Assembly: GCF_012034205.1 (NCBI RefSeq)
Contig: NZ_JAATEM010000007.1
Coordinates: 124,001-188,000 of the forward strand
Source of the DNA: Streptomyces composti
GTDB lineage: Bacteria; Actinomycetota; Actinomycetes; Streptomycetales; Streptomycetaceae
DNA: 64,000 bases
Direction of reading: 5' to 3'
A model generated the notes under the pieces. The model had not been told where the DNA came from. It did not search any database and was given only the letters and a program-made list of their open reading frames with translations. Below, piece after piece: positions 1-9,555 of the stretch (its first letter is position 1; the number at the start of each line of letters is the position of its first letter). A program made the position numbers and the translations under genes.

Positions 1-245
1 GTGGAGTCCCCCAGCATGGTCAGTCGCAGCGCGGGTACCCCCGGCACCGTGTAGGCGGCCCCGTACAGCCCGTCCGCGTTCGGCACGAAGGGAGTCGCGC
101 CGTTGCTCACCCGGCGCCGCGCCAGCTGCGCCTCGGCGACCAGCAGGCCGACCGCGGCCGCACCGGCCAGGCCCACGCCGCCCCCGCCGTACGCCGCGCC
201 GGCCGCGATCCGCCGGGCCACCCTCGCCCTCGACATCCGCGTCAT
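1..245 (-). CDS. SGNH/GDSL-family lipase or esterase, N-terminal part (runs off left edge)
   Basis: Reading leftward from an ATG at 245, the frame gives a basic, membrane-anchor-like N terminus (MTRMSRARVARR followed by a Gly/Ala-rich hydrophobic stretch at about residues 12-38). It ends at the window edge in LRLTMLGDST, the block I motif of SGNH hydrolases, whose Ser is the catalytic nucleophile. Only about 81 residues are present and the other catalytic blocks lie outside. A second in-frame ATG at 236 is possible. The family hydrolyses lipids or other esters at or outside the membrane; the substrate is unknown. It is divergent from the cystathionine beta-synthase gene, with 164 bp between the two starts. 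Confidence 0.75.
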   Translation of the reverse strand, partial: MTRMSRARVARRIAAGAAYGGGGVGLAGAAAVGLLVAEAQLARRRVSNGATPFVPNADGLYGAAYTVPGVPALRLTMLGDS

Positions 246-409
246 GCCTCCCCGCCACCTCCTCGAACCCTCACACCCAGTGCTTGCCCCGTACCGACCG
301 TCGCCCAATCGCGACAGCGGGTGAACGACCCGGCCGGGTACCGCAGCCGGGAGGGCCTAGGCTGGCTGAACCACTACGACCACACCTTTTGCAGCATCCG
401 GAGACAACG

Positions 410-1795
<1,386 letters not shown>

Positions 1796-2235
1796 GCGGA
1801 CCGGTACGCGAGCGGGCGACCGCCCGTGGCGGCAGGGAGCGGGCGTCGCACAGGTGAACGACCGCCGGGCGCGGGGCCGTTGAGCCGCACGAGGTCCGCG
1901 TGGACTTCGCGCAAGTGGTACGAGGGCGTCACGTCCGCGCAGCACTCGGTTAACACGCGTCCGGCAGATTGAGATGCGTCGGCGGGACGGGGACGCCTCC
2001 CAGGCCCTTCGGGCACGAGGGGAGCCTCTCCGCTCCGGCCGACGGTGAGAAACGGCGTCACGGACCTCCGGAGCGGCTCCCGGACCTCCACCGACGCCAT
2101 GGACGCGCCACCGGCTCAGTCCCGGTCCCGCGTCCCTCGCGGGGACCGCCGTCGTCCCGCCCCCCGGGTCCACCGGGGGTGTGGCGGTCCCCGCGCACAC
2201 CTCTGCCGCCGGGAAGCGGCGGGGAAGCGGCGGGG
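1796..2235. other. Intergenic region between convergent genes, no gene seen
   Basis: Four hundred and forty bases between the ends of cystathionine beta-synthase and the membrane protein gene. Frames open here are GC-driven and show no protein family. A small hairpin (CGGGCG/CGCCCG, 1813-1826) just after the upstream stop may aid termination but lacks a T-tract. Nothing else is recognisable. Confidence 0.5.
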
Positions 2236-2676
2236 TCAGTCCTCGCGGCCGGCGCCCCGGTCCCGGTGGCCGTGCCCGCGATTGCTGAACAGTCCCGGGT
2301 TGGTGCGGGCGAGCTGGGCGACGTTCACGCCCACGATGCCCAGCCAGGCTGCCAGCAGGCCGGGCAGACCGGCCTGGGTTCCGCCGATCGCGGACAGCGG
2401 CACCGCGAGGACCAGGGAGACGATCGCGAAGCCGAACCGGTCTCCCCAGCTGTCCATGGCCCTCGGCGCCCGCGACTCCCGGGCCACCGTCATCTGCCGC
2501 TCGGCCAGTTGCCGGCGCACCCGGCGCTCCACCGCGCCGTCGATGCGCTGGTCCACCTTCTCCAGGAACGAGTCGATCAGCGCCGTCTCGAACTCCTCAC
2601 CCAGCTCCCTGCGCGCCCGCAGGGTGGCGTCGAGCTCCTTCTTCAGCTCGGCGTCCCGCGCGTCCATTCCGCTCAT
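2236..2676 (-). CDS. Small membrane protein with basic/acidic helical N terminus
   Basis: 146 residues from ATG 2676 (ATG 2667 is an alternative with a GAGCGGA-like site just upstream). Residues 1-75 are highly charged and helical, with no signal peptide. Two hydrophobic segments follow at about 85-103 (FGFAIVSLVLAVPLSAIGG) and 110-128, then a basic tail rich in Arg, Gly and His. This suggests a cytoplasmic helical domain anchored by two membrane spans. I know no function; similar proteins occur widely in Streptomyces as hypothetical integral membrane proteins. It is transcribed toward the cystathionine beta-synthase gene and divergently from the sugar transporter operon. Confidence 0.7.
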   Translation of the reverse strand: MSGMDARDAELKKELDATLRARRELGEEFETALIDSFLEKVDQRIDGAVERRVRRQLAERQMTVARESRAPRAMDSWGDRFGFAIVSLVLAVPLSAIGGTQAGLPGLLAAWLGIVGVNVAQLARTNPGLFSNRGHGHRDRGAGRED

Positions 2677-3052
2677 ACGGCTCACGGTAGGCAGGGCACG
2701 GCCCGCGCGCACTGGGGCTAACCCCCGTTCCCGGCTCGGGACGGCCGGGGGTGCGGAGAGCGGCTCGACCACCTCGTTTGCGCAAGAAGCGGATCTGTCG
2801 ATGAAAACGAATGATCAGCAGCTGTCGGGTGCGTCGGCGCGCTGCCGGGCTCTCATCGCCGGGACGCGGCATCGCATGAGCCACTCTCGGCGGCTACCGG
2901 CCCTCTGGCTGCTGACTGTCGAACAATTGCAAAGATGGCGCGACATCTTGCGTTCATCTGTCGCCGGTGGTTGAGTGTGCCGCGCCCCCACATCTGCACC
3001 GCCCCGCCCCGACGGCGGGGCCTCCTGCCGCACTTGCCCGAAGGGGACCACC
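2677..3052 (+). promoter_or_regulatory. Control region of the alpha-glucoside ABC operon with operator-like repeats
   Basis: No gene fits in these 376 bases. TTGCGCAAG (2778-2786) is the exact reverse complement of the CTTGCGCAA found at 8231-8239 in front of the LacI-type regulator gene. An imperfect inverted repeat GCAAAGATG (2929-2937) / CATCTTGC (2944-2951) lies about 100 bp before the binding-protein start. LacI-family sugar regulators of Streptomyces (MalR type) are known to work through CTTGC-type repeats, so these are good operator candidates. AAGGGGA (3041-3047) is the ribosome binding site. Promoter boxes are not obvious. Confidence 0.55.
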
Positions 3053-4459
3053 ATGCCCAGTGCCCGTCGCGTCCGCCGTTCCGGCGCGGCCGCCCTCGTC
3101 TGCGCACTCACGCTGACCGCCCTCGCCGCCTGCGGCACGAGCAGCAGCAGCGGCGACGGCGGCTCCGGCGGCAGCGGATCGACCGACCCCGCAGCGCCGC
3201 TGGATCCGAAGACCAAGGTGTCGATCACCATCGACTGCATGCCCCCGGCGGCGAAGAAGGCCGAGCTGAAGCAGTGGAAGGAGGACGTCGCCGCCTTCAA
3301 CAAGATCTACCCGAACGTCAGGATCGAGGGCCGCTCCACGCCCGGCCAGTGCCTGGAGCCGCCGCGCTTCACCGCGATGCTGAAGGCCAAGTCGCAGCCG
3401 GACGTCTTCTACACCTACTTCACCGACCTGCCGCAGGTCCTCTCCGAGGACGGCGCCGAGGACATCACCGCCTACGTCAACGATAAGACCGTCCCGGCGC
3501 TGAAGGACATCGACCCGGACGTCCTCGGCATGCTCAAGCGGGGCGACAAGCTCTACGGCCTGCCCACCAGCAACTACACCATGGGCCTGATGATCAACCG
3601 CAAGCTGTTCCAGCGGGCCGGCCTCGACCCCGACAGCCCGCCGCGCACCTGGGCCGAGGTGCGCACCGCGGCCAAGAAGATCGCAGACCTCGGCAACGGC
3701 ATCGCCGGATACGGCGACTACAGCGCGGGCAACAACGGCGGCTGGCACTTCACCGCGCAGATGTACAGCCGCGGCGGCGACATCGTGGACGCGAGCGGCA
3801 AGAAGGCCGCCTTCAACAACGAGATCGGCCGGCAGCTGGCGAAGGACCTCCACGCCATGCGCTGGGAGGACGGAAGCATGGGCAAGACCCAGCTGCTGAA
3901 GTGGGGCGACCTGCAGAAGCAGATCGCCTCCGACAAGCTCGGCATGTTCCTCGCCGCCCCCGACAACATCGCCTACATGGTCCAGCAACTCGGCGCGGAC
4001 TACGACAACTTCGGCATGGGCCCGATCCCGGGCGGCAAGCACACCCTGGCCGGCGGCAACGGCTACATGATCAAGAAGGGTATCTCGCCGGACAAGATCA
4101 AGGCCGGCATCGCCTGGCTCAACTTCAAGTTCACCACCGTCGGCAAGGGCCAGTTCGACTGGGCCCGCACCAAGGCCGACGGACTGCCGGTCGGTCTGCC
4201 GCAGCCCAACTTCTGGCAGGGCGACTCCAAGCGCAAGGACGACGCCGAGCGCGCCAGGAACGCCACCATGAACGTCGAGGCCTTCAGGACCTTCACGGAC
4301 AACCCCGTTCCCAGCAAGCCGGAACCGCCCAAGGCGCAGGAGATCTACAAGATCCTCGACAACGTGATGTCCGGCATCCTCACCAACGAGGACGCGGACG
4401 TCGACAAGCTCCTCGACACCGCCGAGCAGCAGGTCGACCAGGTGCTGGCCAAGCCATGA
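3053..4459 (+). CDS. Sugar ABC transporter substrate-binding lipoprotein (alpha-glucoside type)
   Basis: Captures the sugar outside the membrane and delivers it to the two permeases downstream. The 468-residue protein starts at ATG 3053 with AAGGGGA upstream. Residues 1-27 are a lipoprotein signal peptide (basic start, hydrophobic core, lipobox LAAC with Cys27), followed by a Ser/Gly-rich linker of about 15 residues. The rest looks like a family 1 extracellular solute-binding protein of carbohydrate transporters. The adjacent GH13 glucosidase and LacI-type regulator point to maltose-, nigerose- or isomaltose-like oligosaccharides. It is first in an operon of four genes. Substrate is inference. 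Confidence 0.85.
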   Translation: MPSARRVRRSGAAALVCALTLTALAACGTSSSSGDGGSGGSGSTDPAAPLDPKTKVSITIDCMPPAAKKAELKQWKEDVAAFNKIYPNVRIEGRSTPGQCLEPPRFTAMLKAKSQPDVFYTYFTDLPQVLSEDGAEDITAYVNDKTVPALKDIDPDVLGMLKRGDKLYGLPTSNYTMGLMINRKLFQRAGLDPDSPPRTWAEVRTAAKKIADLGNGIAGYGDYSAGNNGGWHFTAQMYSRGGDIVDASGKKAAFNNEIGRQLAKDLHAMRWEDGSMGKTQLLKWGDLQKQIASDKLGMFLAAPDNIAYMVQQLGADYDNFGMGPIPGGKHTLAGGNGYMIKKGISPDKIKAGIAWLNFKFTTVGKGQFDWARTKADGLPVGLPQPNFWQGDSKRKDDAERARNATMNVEAFRTFTDNPVPSKPEPPKAQEIYKILDNVMSGILTNEDADVDKLLDTAEQQVDQVLAKP

Positions 4460-4574
4460 CCGCCCCCCGGTGAACGGCACCGGGCGGGGCCGGGAGCCCT
4501 CCCTGTCCCGCCGCCCCGCCCGGCGCACCGCACCCGGCAGCAGTCACCGCCACGACCAGCAGCGAGGAGCGACC

Positions 4575-5534
4575 ATGGCGGCCCCGAGCCTCACCCCGAG
4601 CAAGGCGGGACCACCCCGCACCCCGGCGCCGCGCCGGACGGAGACACCCCCCGGCGGCGGCCGGTTCACCCTGGCCCTGCGGCGCCATCTGACCGCCCAC
4701 GCCTTCCTGATCGGCGCGGTGCTGTGCTTCGCGGTCTTCTCCTGGTACCCGATGATCCGTGAGTTCTTCCTGGCCTTCCAGAGCACCGAGAACGGCCGGA
4801 CCGTCTGGGTGGGCCTGGACAACTTCACCACCGTGATCAACGACCCGGCGTTCTGGCAGGCCTGGCGCAACACCCTCTGGTTCACCGTCCTGGCGCTGCT
4901 TCTCGGCTTCGTGGTGCCCTTCGTCCTGGCCCTCGTCATCAACGAGTTCCGCCACGGCCAGGGCTATCTGCGGCTGCTGGTCTATCTGCCGGTGATGCTC
5001 CCGCCGGTCGCGGCCGTGCTGCTCTTCCAGTACCTCTACGACCCCGGCTACGGCCTGCTCAACGAGCTGCTCGGCCTGCTCCACCTGCCCGAGCAGCAGT
5101 GGCTGCAGGACGCGGACATCGCGATGGTCTCCCTGGTCATCGCCTCGACCTGGATGAACATGGGCGGCGCCACCCTGATCTACCTCGCCGCGCTGAAGAA
5201 CATCCCCGGCGAGCTGTACGAGGCGGCCGAACTCGACGGCGCCGGGCTGCTGCGCAAGATCTGGCACGTCACCGTCCCGCAGACCCGGCTGGTGCTCTCC
5301 CTGATGCTGCTGATGCAGATCATCGCCACCATGCAGGTCTTCGTGGAGCCCTTCCTGCTCACCGGCGGCGCCGGCCCCGAGGGGTCCACCACGACGGTCG
5401 TCCACCTGATCTACCAGTACGCCTTCAACTTCAACGACTACGGTGCCGCGGCGGCCCTCGGCCTGATGCTGCTCGTCCTGCTGGCCGGATTCTCGGCCGC
5501 GTACGTCCGGCTCAGCCGCACCGAGGACGCCTAG
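4575..5534 (+). CDS. Sugar ABC transporter permease (MalF type)
   Basis: 319 residues from ATG 4575 behind GAGGAG. A Pro/Arg-rich cytoplasmic N terminus of about 35 residues is followed by six predicted membrane spans. The EAA loop that docks the ATPase is visible as ELYEAAELDG (residues 213-222) followed by a KIWHVTVP-like segment. It pairs with the second permease 20 bp downstream. No ATPase gene is present anywhere in the locus; in Streptomyces many sugar importers of this class share the ATPase MsiK encoded elsewhere, and that is the likely explanation here. Confidence 0.88.
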   Translation: MAAPSLTPSKAGPPRTPAPRRTETPPGGGRFTLALRRHLTAHAFLIGAVLCFAVFSWYPMIREFFLAFQSTENGRTVWVGLDNFTTVINDPAFWQAWRNTLWFTVLALLLGFVVPFVLALVINEFRHGQGYLRLLVYLPVMLPPVAAVLLFQYLYDPGYGLLNELLGLLHLPEQQWLQDADIAMVSLVIASTWMNMGGATLIYLAALKNIPGELYEAAELDGAGLLRKIWHVTVPQTRLVLSLMLLMQIIATMQVFVEPFLLTGGAGPEGSTTTVVHLIYQYAFNFNDYGAAAALGLMLLVLLAGFSAAYVRLSRTEDA

Positions 5535-5554
5535 GGGAGCGGGGGAGACCCACC

Positions 5555-6430
5555 ATGTCCACGCGCACGCTCATCTCACCGGCCCAGCTCGCCAGGCCCC
5601 GCGGGAAGCGCCTGTACCGGGCGGTCTTCGCCCTGGTCACCGGCGGCTTCACCCTGGCCTTCCTCGGGCCCCTGTACTGGCTGATCTCCAGCGGGTTCAA
5701 GGACGCCCAGGAGGTGATCAGGACGCCGCCGACCCTGGTGCCCGAGTCCTTCACCCCCGGCAACTACAGCCAGGCCTGGGACGTCATGGACCTGTCCACC
5801 CTGCTCCTGAACACCCTCTACTACGCCTTCGGCGCGCTCGCCTTCCAGCTGGTGCTCGACGTGGCCGCCGCCTACTCGCTGTCCCGGCTGCGCCCGCTGT
5901 TCGGCAAGGCGATCCTCGGCATGATGCTGGCCACGCTGATGATTCCGGCGACCGTGCTGGTGGTGCCCCAGTACCTGACGGTCCTCGATGTGCCGGTCGT
6001 CGAGCGGAACCTGCTCAACACGCCCTGGGCGATCTGGCTGCCCTCGGTCACCAACGCCTTCAACATCTTCCTGCTGAAGCGCTTCTTCGACTCCGTGCCC
6101 AAGGAACTGCTGGACGCCGCCGCCATGGACGGAGCCTCCCCGCTCAGGGTGCTGTGGTCGATCGTGCTGCCGATCTCGCGGCCCGTGCTCGGCGTGGTGT
6201 CGATCTTCGCGGTGGTCGGCGTCTGGAAGGACTTCCTCTGGCCCATGCTCACCCTGCCCGACCCCGCCAAGCAGACCCTCAACGTCGGCATCTACTCGCT
6301 CTCCAACGGCGTCCCGGTGAACGTCCTCATCGCGGCGCTCACCATCGCCTCCCTGCCGGCGCTGATCATCTTCCTGATCTTCCAGCGCAACATCATGAGC
6401 GGCCTGACCGCCGGCAGCCTCAAGGGCTGA
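5555..6430 (+). CDS. Sugar ABC transporter permease (MalG type)
   Basis: 291 residues from ATG 5555, with GGGGGAG just upstream and only 20 bp after the previous stop. Six predicted membrane spans; the EAA motif reads ELLDAAAMDGASP from residue 184, followed by VLWSIVLP. The C terminus ends SGLTAGSLKG, which resembles MalG-type permeases. It forms the heteromeric channel with the MalF-type subunit. The alpha-glucosidase follows after about 100 bp, so the imported sugar is probably cut inside the cell. Confidence 0.88.
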   Translation: MSTRTLISPAQLARPRGKRLYRAVFALVTGGFTLAFLGPLYWLISSGFKDAQEVIRTPPTLVPESFTPGNYSQAWDVMDLSTLLLNTLYYAFGALAFQLVLDVAAAYSLSRLRPLFGKAILGMMLATLMIPATVLVVPQYLTVLDVPVVERNLLNTPWAIWLPSVTNAFNIFLLKRFFDSVPKELLDAAAMDGASPLRVLWSIVLPISRPVLGVVSIFAVVGVWKDFLWPMLTLPDPAKQTLNVGIYSLSNGVPVNVLIAALTIASLPALIIFLIFQRNIMSGLTAGSLKG

Positions 6431-6531
6431 CGGCTCCCTCCCGCCCCGAGCCTCCGCCGCCGTCCCGGGTACCCGGCATCCAGCCGCCCTGGACGACGGC
6501 GGAGTACCACCCCTGCCCGAAAGGAACGCCC

Positions 6532-8139
6532 GTGGCAGCCCCTCATCCGTCCCGCCGTGCCGCCGACTGGTGGCGCGACGCCGTGATCTACCAGGTGTAT
6601 CCCCGCAGCTTCGCCGACGGTGACGGCGACGGCACCGGTGACCTCGCCGGATTCCGGGCGCGGCTGCCCCACCTCGCCGGCCTGGGCGTGGACGCCGTGT
6701 GGTTCACGCCCTGGTACGCCTCCCCGATGGTCGACGGCGGCTACGACGTCGCCGACTACCGCGCCGTCGATCCGCTTTTCGGCACTCTCGACGAGGCGGA
6801 GAAGCTGATCGCCGAGGCCGCCGAGCTCGGCATCGGAGTGATCGTCGACATCGTCCCCAACCACGTCTCCGACCGGCACCCGTGGTTCCGGGCCGCGCTG
6901 GAGGCCGGGCCCGGCAGTCCCGAGCGGGAGCGGTTCCACTTCCGTCCCGGCCGCGGCGCGCACGGGGAGCTCCCGCCCAACGACTGGCCCTCGCAGTTCG
7001 CCGGCGGCACCTGGACCCGGGTGCCCGACGGCGAGTGGTACCTGCACCTGTTCGCCCCCGAGCAGCCCGACCTCAACTGGGCCCACCCGGACGTCCGCAG
7101 GGAGCACGAGGAGGTGCTGCGCTTCTGGTTCTCCCGCGGGGTCGCAGGCGTCCGCATCGACTCCGCCGCGCTCCTCGTGAAGGACCCCGAGCTGCCCGAC
7201 TACGTGGAAGGCACCGATCCCTGCCCGTTCATCGACCAGGACGGGCTGCACGACATCTACCGCTCCTGGCGGGCGATCGCCGACGAGTACGGCGCCGTGT
7301 TCGTCGGCGAGGTCTGGCTGCCCGACGCCGAGCGCTTCGCCCGTTACCTGCGCCCCGACGAACTGCACACCGCCTTCAACTTCACCTTCCTCACCTGCCC
7401 CTGGGAACCGGGCCGGCTGCGCCGCGCCATCGACGACACCCTCGCCGAGCACGCCCCCGTCGGGGCGCCCGCGACCTGGGTGCTCAGCAACCACGACATC
7501 ACCCGCACCGTCACCCGCTACGGCCGCGAGGACACCGGGTTCGACTTCGCCGCCAAGCGCTTCGGCGTCCCGGCCGATCTGGAGCTGGGCACCCGCCGCG
7601 CCCGCGCCGCCGCCCTGCTCACCCTGGCCCTGCCCGGCTCGGTGTACCTGTACCAGGGAGAGGAACTGGGACTGCCGGAGGCCGACATCCCGCGCGAGCG
7701 CATCCAGGACCCCATGCACTTCCGCTCCGGCGGCACCGACCCCGGCCGCGACGGCTGCCGGGTGCCGCTGCCCTGGGAGGCGGAGGCGCGGTGGTACGGC
7801 TTCGGCTCCGGCGCCGAGCCCTGGCTGCCCCAGCCGGCCGACTGGGCGCGCTACGCCGTCGACCGCCAGAGCGCCGACCCGCACTCGATGCTCACCCTCT
7901 ACCGCCGGGCACTGCGGCTGCGCCGGTCCGAGAAGGGGTTCGGCGACGGCACCCTGACCTGGCTCCCGGCGGCCGAGGGCGTCCTGGCCTTCGCCCGCGA
8001 GGAGGGACTGCTGTGCGTGGTCAACCTCGCCGGGCGTCCGATCGCGCTTCCGCCGCACCGGGAGCTGCTGCTGTCCAGCGGGCCGCTCACCTCCGACGGT
8101 GGCCTGCCGGCCGACACGGCGGTGTGGCTGCGTGCCTGA
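6532..8139 (+). CDS. Intracellular GH13 alpha-glucosidase
   Basis: 535 residues from GTG 6532 with AAGGAAC upstream; no signal peptide, so cytoplasmic. It starts with the GH13 signature WWRDAVIYQVYPRSFADGDG. The conserved regions carry the nucleophile Asp210 (GVRIDSAALL), acid/base Glu260 (VGEVWL) and third carboxylate Asp322 (SNHDITR). The (beta/alpha)8 barrel is followed by a short C-terminal beta domain. The family hydrolyses terminal alpha-glucosidic bonds in maltose, isomaltose and similar oligosaccharides to glucose. It is the last gene of the importer operon, so it probably digests the imported sugar. Linkage preference cannot be read safely from the sequence. Confidence 0.9.
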   Translation: MAAPHPSRRAADWWRDAVIYQVYPRSFADGDGDGTGDLAGFRARLPHLAGLGVDAVWFTPWYASPMVDGGYDVADYRAVDPLFGTLDEAEKLIAEAAELGIGVIVDIVPNHVSDRHPWFRAALEAGPGSPERERFHFRPGRGAHGELPPNDWPSQFAGGTWTRVPDGEWYLHLFAPEQPDLNWAHPDVRREHEEVLRFWFSRGVAGVRIDSAALLVKDPELPDYVEGTDPCPFIDQDGLHDIYRSWRAIADEYGAVFVGEVWLPDAERFARYLRPDELHTAFNFTFLTCPWEPGRLRRAIDDTLAEHAPVGAPATWVLSNHDITRTVTRYGREDTGFDFAAKRFGVPADLELGTRRARAAALLTLALPGSVYLYQGEELGLPEADIPRERIQDPMHFRSGGTDPGRDGCRVPLPWEAEARWYGFGSGAEPWLPQPADWARYAVDRQSADPHSMLTLYRRALRLRRSEKGFGDGTLTWLPAAEGVLAFAREEGLLCVVNLAGRPIALPPHRELLLSSGPLTSDGGLPADTAVWLRA

Positions 8140-8173
8140 GACCTCCCGTACCCCTGCGGTACGCCCGTCGTCT

Positions 8174-8255
8174 CTTGCAACGCGCTTGCGCCAGGCGGAG
8201 GCCCCAGCCGACGCGAACGACCGCAATCCTCTTGCGCAATTTGCGCTAGCCTTGC
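8174..8255 (+). promoter_or_regulatory. CTTGC repeat operator array before the LacI-type regulator
   Basis: CTTGC occurs at 8174-8178, 8185-8189, 8231-8235 and 8251-8255, with TTTGC at 8240-8244. Spacings are about 10-11 bp within each cluster, one helical turn. The last copy sits five bases before the ATG at 8260, and there is no clear ribosome binding site, so the transcript may have a very short leader. TAGCCT (8247-8252) could be a -10 element inside the array. This pattern predicts autoregulation and resembles the direct repeats described for MalR-controlled promoters in Streptomyces. Confidence 0.6.
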
Positions 8256-8259
8256 GTCC

Positions 8260-9270
8260 ATGACGCGACGACTTGCTCAGGTGGCGAAGAAGGTCGGGGT
8301 CAGCGAGGCCACGGTCAGCCGGGTGCTCAACGGCAAGCCCGGGGTGTCCGAGGCGACGCGCCAGTCCGTGCTCACCGCGCTCGACGTCCTCGGGTACGAG
8401 CGGCCGACCCAGCTGCGCGGCGAGCGCGCCCGGCTGGTCGGCCTGGTGCTGCCGGAGCTGCAGAACCCGATCTTCCCGGCGTTCGCCGAGGTCATCGGGG
8501 GCGCGCTGGCGCAGCAGGGGCTGACCCCCGTGCTGTGCACCCAGACCAAGGGCGGTGTCTCCGAGCCCGACTACGTGGATCTGCTGCTCCAGCAGCAGGT
8601 CTCCGGAGTGGTCTTCGCCGGCGGTCTGTTCGCCCAGGCCGACGCGCCGCACGAGCACTACCACCGGCTGGCGGAGCGCAAGATCCCGGTGGTCCTGGTC
8701 AACGCCTCCATCGAGGGGCTGGACTTCCCCTGTGTGGCCTGCGACGACGCGGTCGCGGTGGAGCAGGCCTGGCGGCATCTGGCCTCGCTGGGCCACGAGC
8801 GGATCGGGATGGTGCTCGGCCCCGCCGACCATGTGCCCTCCCGCCGCAAGCTCGAGGCCGCACGGGCGGCGGCGAAGGAGTCGGGCGGGGAGCTGCCCGA
8901 GGAGCGCGTGGAGCGGTCGATCTTCTCGCTGGAGGGCGGGCAGGCCGCGGCCACGCGGCTGCTGTCCCGGGGCGTCACCGGCATCGTCTGCGCCAGCGAT
9001 CCGCTGGCCCTGGGGGCGATCAGGGCCGCCCGCCGCGGCGGGCTCAAGGTGCCGGCGGACGTGTCGGTGGTCGGCTTCGACGACTCCGCCTTCATGACCT
9101 GCACCGAGCCTCCGCTGACCACCGTCCGCCAGCCCATCGAGGCGATGGGCCGGGCCGTGGTCGATCTGCTCGGTGCCCAGATCCAGGGCACCCAGGCCAA
9201 CCCCGGTGAGCTGCTGTTCGAGCCCGAACTGGTGGTCCGCGGCTCGACCGCGCCGCCGCCGTCCCGCTGA
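8260..9270 (+). CDS. LacI-family transcriptional regulator (MalR/AglR-like)
   Basis: 336 residues. The N terminus (residues 1-60) is a LacI helix-turn-helix with hinge, seen in LAQVAKKVGVSEATVSRVLN, followed by a periplasmic-binding-protein-like effector domain (VGLVLPELQNPIF through LTTVRQPIEAMG). It closely resembles the maltose repressor MalR of Streptomyces as I recall it, though here it lies downstream of its transporter genes rather than divergent from them. It probably represses the importer-glucosidase operon, itself and possibly the GH87 gene until an alpha-glucoside binds. A strong terminator follows. Confidence 0.9.
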   Translation: MTRRLAQVAKKVGVSEATVSRVLNGKPGVSEATRQSVLTALDVLGYERPTQLRGERARLVGLVLPELQNPIFPAFAEVIGGALAQQGLTPVLCTQTKGGVSEPDYVDLLLQQQVSGVVFAGGLFAQADAPHEHYHRLAERKIPVVLVNASIEGLDFPCVACDDAVAVEQAWRHLASLGHERIGMVLGPADHVPSRRKLEAARAAAKESGGELPEERVERSIFSLEGGQAAATRLLSRGVTGIVCASDPLALGAIRAARRGGLKVPADVSVVGFDDSAFMTCTEPPLTTVRQPIEAMGRAVVDLLGAQIQGTQANPGELLFEPELVVRGSTAPPPSR

Positions 9271-9346
9271 TCCGCCGCCGTCCCGCCGTTCTCCCGGCCG
9301 GACCGCGCGCTGCCGCCTTCCGCCGGCCCCTCCCGGTCCGCGCGAG

Positions 9347-9380
9347 CCCCGGAACGCCTTTGGTGTTCCGGGGTTTTCTT
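9347..9380 (+). terminator. Intrinsic terminator after the LacI-type regulator
   Basis: A 12-bp perfect stem (CCCCGGAACGCC at 9347-9358, GGTGTTCCGGGG at 9362-9373) with a TTT loop is followed by TTTTCTT. It separates the regulator from the GH87 gene, which must have its own promoter. Confidence 0.85.
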
Positions 9381-9401
9381 GTTGCGGCACTGACAGAACC
9401 G

Positions 9402-9451
9402 TTGACAACACCTTCACGCGGTAGAAACCTGTGGCGCCAGTAACGCAAATT
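9402..9451 (+). promoter_or_regulatory. Candidate promoter and operator of the GH87 gene
   Basis: TTGACA (9402-9407) is a perfect -35 hexamer just after the terminator; the -10 is poorly conserved (around 9422-9430). TAACGCAAATT (9441-9451) reads AATTTGCGTTA on the other strand and matches AATTTGCGCTA at 8238-8248 in the regulator's own operator array at 10 of 11 positions. This would place a regulator site near the start of transcription. The match is visible; the regulation is inference. Confidence 0.45.
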
Positions 9452-9555
9452 CAGAACAGAATCACTCAAGAACGTGTCGTGTCATCACTGTCCAACCGGC
9501 ATGCGGAGCCGGTCGCGGCCCGCGCCCGGAACGTGGAGAGGCTGGAGAGGCCACC

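Noticed and set aside
3053-6430. Missing ATPase as evidence of a broken transporter
   Set aside because: Shared ATPase MsiK is normal for this class in Streptomyces, so the operon is probably complete.
6292-9417. Long antisense frame opposite the glucosidase and LacI genes
   Set aside because: Covers two genes with intact catalytic and DNA-binding motifs; product is low-complexity.
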